A stretch of 64,000 bases of DNA from Duganella alba (GTDB lineage: Bacteria > Pseudomonadota > Gammaproteobacteria > Burkholderiales > Burkholderiaceae_D), in the NCBI RefSeq assembly GCF_009674495.1, contig NZ_WKJN01000004.1, positions 1 through 64,000 on the forward strand, written 5' to 3'. The first letter of the stretch is position 1; each line of letters begins with the position of its first letter. The notes under the pieces are model-generated. The model was given only the letters and a program-made list of their open reading frames with translations, did not search any database and was not told the origin of the DNA. The position numbers and the translations under genes are program-made. Below, in pieces: positions 62,484-64,000 of this stretch.

Positions 62484-64000
62484 AAGTCGGTCTCGCCCTC
62501 GATCACTACCGGATAACCGCTGATCGCGCGCGAGGTCTGCATGCCGGCCATCACCGCCGCCTCCACGCAGCCCGCATTGATGCCGGTCTTGATCCAGTCG
62601 CCCGTCAGGAACAGGTTGGAAAAGCCCGATTGATCGGTGCGCAGACGATACCGGGTGCTGTTCACCACCGACATCACATAGCGCTCGGACGGATCGACGT
62701 TGGCGCGCCAGTACTGCGCATCGAAACGCTGCACGCCGGTGGCCTCGCTGCCGTCCACCAGCCATTGCCAGGGGAACGCGCCTGCCGGACCGGCGGCCGA
62801 CCACAGCGACGCGATCTCCTTGCTCAACTGGTGAATCGCCCCCTCTTTCGCCACCTGCGCCATCCGCTGCGGGAAACCGTGGTCGCTCACCGGCGGATAG
62901 CTCTCCACCGGCAGCGCGCTGCAGAAGTAGGACACATTGCGCGGGTCCAGCGGCGCCGGCCAATCCTCGCGCACCAGCAGCTGATCCATCGGCGCCCAGG
63001 TGTCGAACGGTTCGGTGAAGCCGCTGAGCACCGGCTGCGGCCCTTTCGGCTGATTCGCCCAGCCCATTTGCGCCAAGTCCCTGTCCAGCCAGACCTGATA
63101 GGCCTGCGTCGCCACCGTCTGCACCTTCTCGGACGTGGCCAGCAGCGCCGGGCTTTGCGCCAGCAACTGCGGGCACAGCACCGGCAGGGAGCCGATCGAA
63201 ATGCCGAACACCACCTGGTCGAAATCGACGCCGCGCTTCAGCGTGACCGCCGGCAGCTCCTTGCCGAAGGCGTCGCGATACACCTGCGGCCAATCGGTCC
63301 AATGCGATTCCAGGTTGATGCCCTGCTCCTGCAACAGCGCGGCCTGTGCCGGATCGATCTGGCCGTACAGCGGCTCGCTCGGCCAGCAATCCAGGCCTTT
63401 CACCGGCACCAGCGGATCGTAGGCGTCGCCGGCCAGCTGCACCTGTTGCGTCATGCGGATGCTGCCGATCTGCGCGCCGTCCGGCACCAGCTCCTCGACC
63501 TTGTGGAAGAACTGGAACTTGACGCCGCGATTCAACAGCGCCTGATACATTGGCGTGAAGATGGTGTCGCCCATCCCGGCCTGCATCTTGAACATGATGC
63601 CGCCCTTGTAGGCCAGGCCGATACGCGCCATCGCGCGCAGCATGGTGCCGGCTTCCGCGTTCGGCTTGTCGAACGCGCCGCCCTCGTAGGCGAAGATCAG
63701 GTCATAGAAACCGCGCACCGGCGCCGACTGCACGCATAGCTGCTCGTCACCACCATGCTTGCGCAGCCAGTCGCGGAAGTCGATATCGTTGATGACGTCG
63801 AAGCCATGCCTGATCACGCCATCCTCAAACACGCCCTTCATCACCGTGATGCCGAGATCGAGGCAGATGAACAGGCGGCGGATATCGTCCACCACGTCGC
63901 CGTCGGCGTTGGCGATCAACTTGCCGTAGCGCGCATGCAGCTTGCCGCGCACCCCGGCCATGGCGCCGGCCAGCGCCAGGTGCTGGCCCTCGCTGGCGTC
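62480..64000 (-). CDS. FAD-dependent amine oxidase-like protein, C-terminal part (5' end outside window)
   Basis: The frame is open to the window edge, giving 506 residues without the N-terminal FAD-binding GxGxxG region. Visible parts fit the NAD(P)-binding Rossmann/amine oxidase superfamily: RGVKFQFFHKVEELVPDGAQIGSI, FDQVVFGISIGSLPVLCPQLL and the C-terminal FAD block FLTGDWIKTGINAGCVEAAVMAGMQTSRAI. Substrate is unknown. An ATG at 63961 is in frame, but coding upstream of it shows that it is not the true start. Confidence 0.8.
   Translation of the reverse strand, partial: DASEGQHLALAGAMAGVRGKLHARYGKLIANADGDVVDDIRRLFICLDLGITVMKGVFEDGVIRHGFDVINDIDFRDWLRKHGGDEQLCVQSAPVRGFYDLIFAYEGGAFDKPNAEAGTMLRAMARIGLAYKGGIMFKMQAGMGDTIFTPMYQALLNRGVKFQFFHKVEELVPDGAQIGSIRMTQQVQLAGDAYDPLVPVKGLDCWPSEPLYGQIDPAQAALLQEQGINLESHWTDWPQVYRDAFGKELPAVTLKRGVDFDQVVFGISIGSLPVLCPQLLAQSPALLATSEKVQTVATQAYQVWLDRDLAQMGWANQPKGPQPVLSGFTEPFDTWAPMDQLLVREDWPAPLDPRNVSYFCSALPVESYPPVSDHGFPQRMAQVAKEGAIHQLSKEIASLWSAAGPAGAFPWQWLVDGSEATGVQRFDAQYWRANVDPSERYVMSVVNSTRYRLRTDQSGFSNLFLTGDWIKTGINAGCVEAAVMAGMQTSRAISGYPVVIEGETDF

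Noticed and set aside
1..64000. Mobile elements, CRISPR arrays, tRNA or rRNA genes
   Set aside because: No transposase or integrase reading frame, no regular short repeats with spacers and no tRNA-like cloverleaf were seen on either strand.

Overview
The window is high-GC, gene-dense DNA from a Gram-negative bacterium. The flagellar proteins, RecBCD, the many c-di-GMP and phosphorelay proteins, and the palindromic intergenic repeats resemble those of Betaproteobacteria, most likely Oxalobacteraceae (Duganella/Massilia/Rugamonas/Janthinobacterium group). That assignment is inference from protein character; there is no rRNA in the window. I see no tRNA, rRNA, CRISPR array, prophage or insertion sequence.

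1-16.3 kb is one large flagellar block. It opens with the end of fliK, then fliL, fliA (sigma-28), motA and motB, then flgM, flgN and a separate FlgJ-type glucosaminidase. flgA is on the opposite strand, followed by flgBCDEFGHIJKL and an unrecognised gene in the place that lafW takes in lateral flagellar loci. The order fliK-fliL-fliA-motA-motB matches lafE-F-S-T-U of lateral (Flag-2) systems, so this is probably a lateral-type flagellum with its own sigma factor, anti-sigma factor and stator. FlgJ is split: the rod-binding half lies in the flgBCDEFGHIJKL operon and the peptidoglycan hydrolase lies next to flgN.

16.3-26.9 kb is a mixed region: a PAS-GGDEF-EAL protein, an amino-acid ABC transporter without an ATPase gene, a Tat-exported M15-type murein peptidase, a small TonB-domain protein, a degenerate EAL protein, a class II glutamine amidotransferase, a GNAT protein, a sulfate-binding protein with a stand-alone molbindin, and the D-Ala-D-Ala endopeptidase PbpG.

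26.9-39.1 kb holds recD, recB and recC on the minus strand, directly downstream of a CHASE-PAS hybrid histidine kinase that may be co-transcribed with them. 39.2-48.7 kb holds a secreted PHP-type phosphoesterase and then a tight three-gene signalling operon: REC-GGDEF-degenerate EAL, a 1631-residue soluble poly-HAMP hybrid kinase with three receiver domains, and a CheR-like protein with a damaged SAM site. The poly-HAMP region is encoded by six tandem 276-bp repeats.

48.7-64 kb holds two glutathione transferases (one YfcG-like), an M1 aminopeptidase, a candidate minus-strand non-coding RNA ending in two tandem terminators, a YceI lipoprotein, a LysE/RhtB exporter, a 7TMR-DISM hybrid kinase, a DHA2 efflux pump, an O-methyltransferase, a Cys-rich flavoprotein, a small disordered protein, an XRE-cupin regulator with a large operator over its own start, a GNAT protein, and the C-terminal part of an FAD amine oxidase-like protein.
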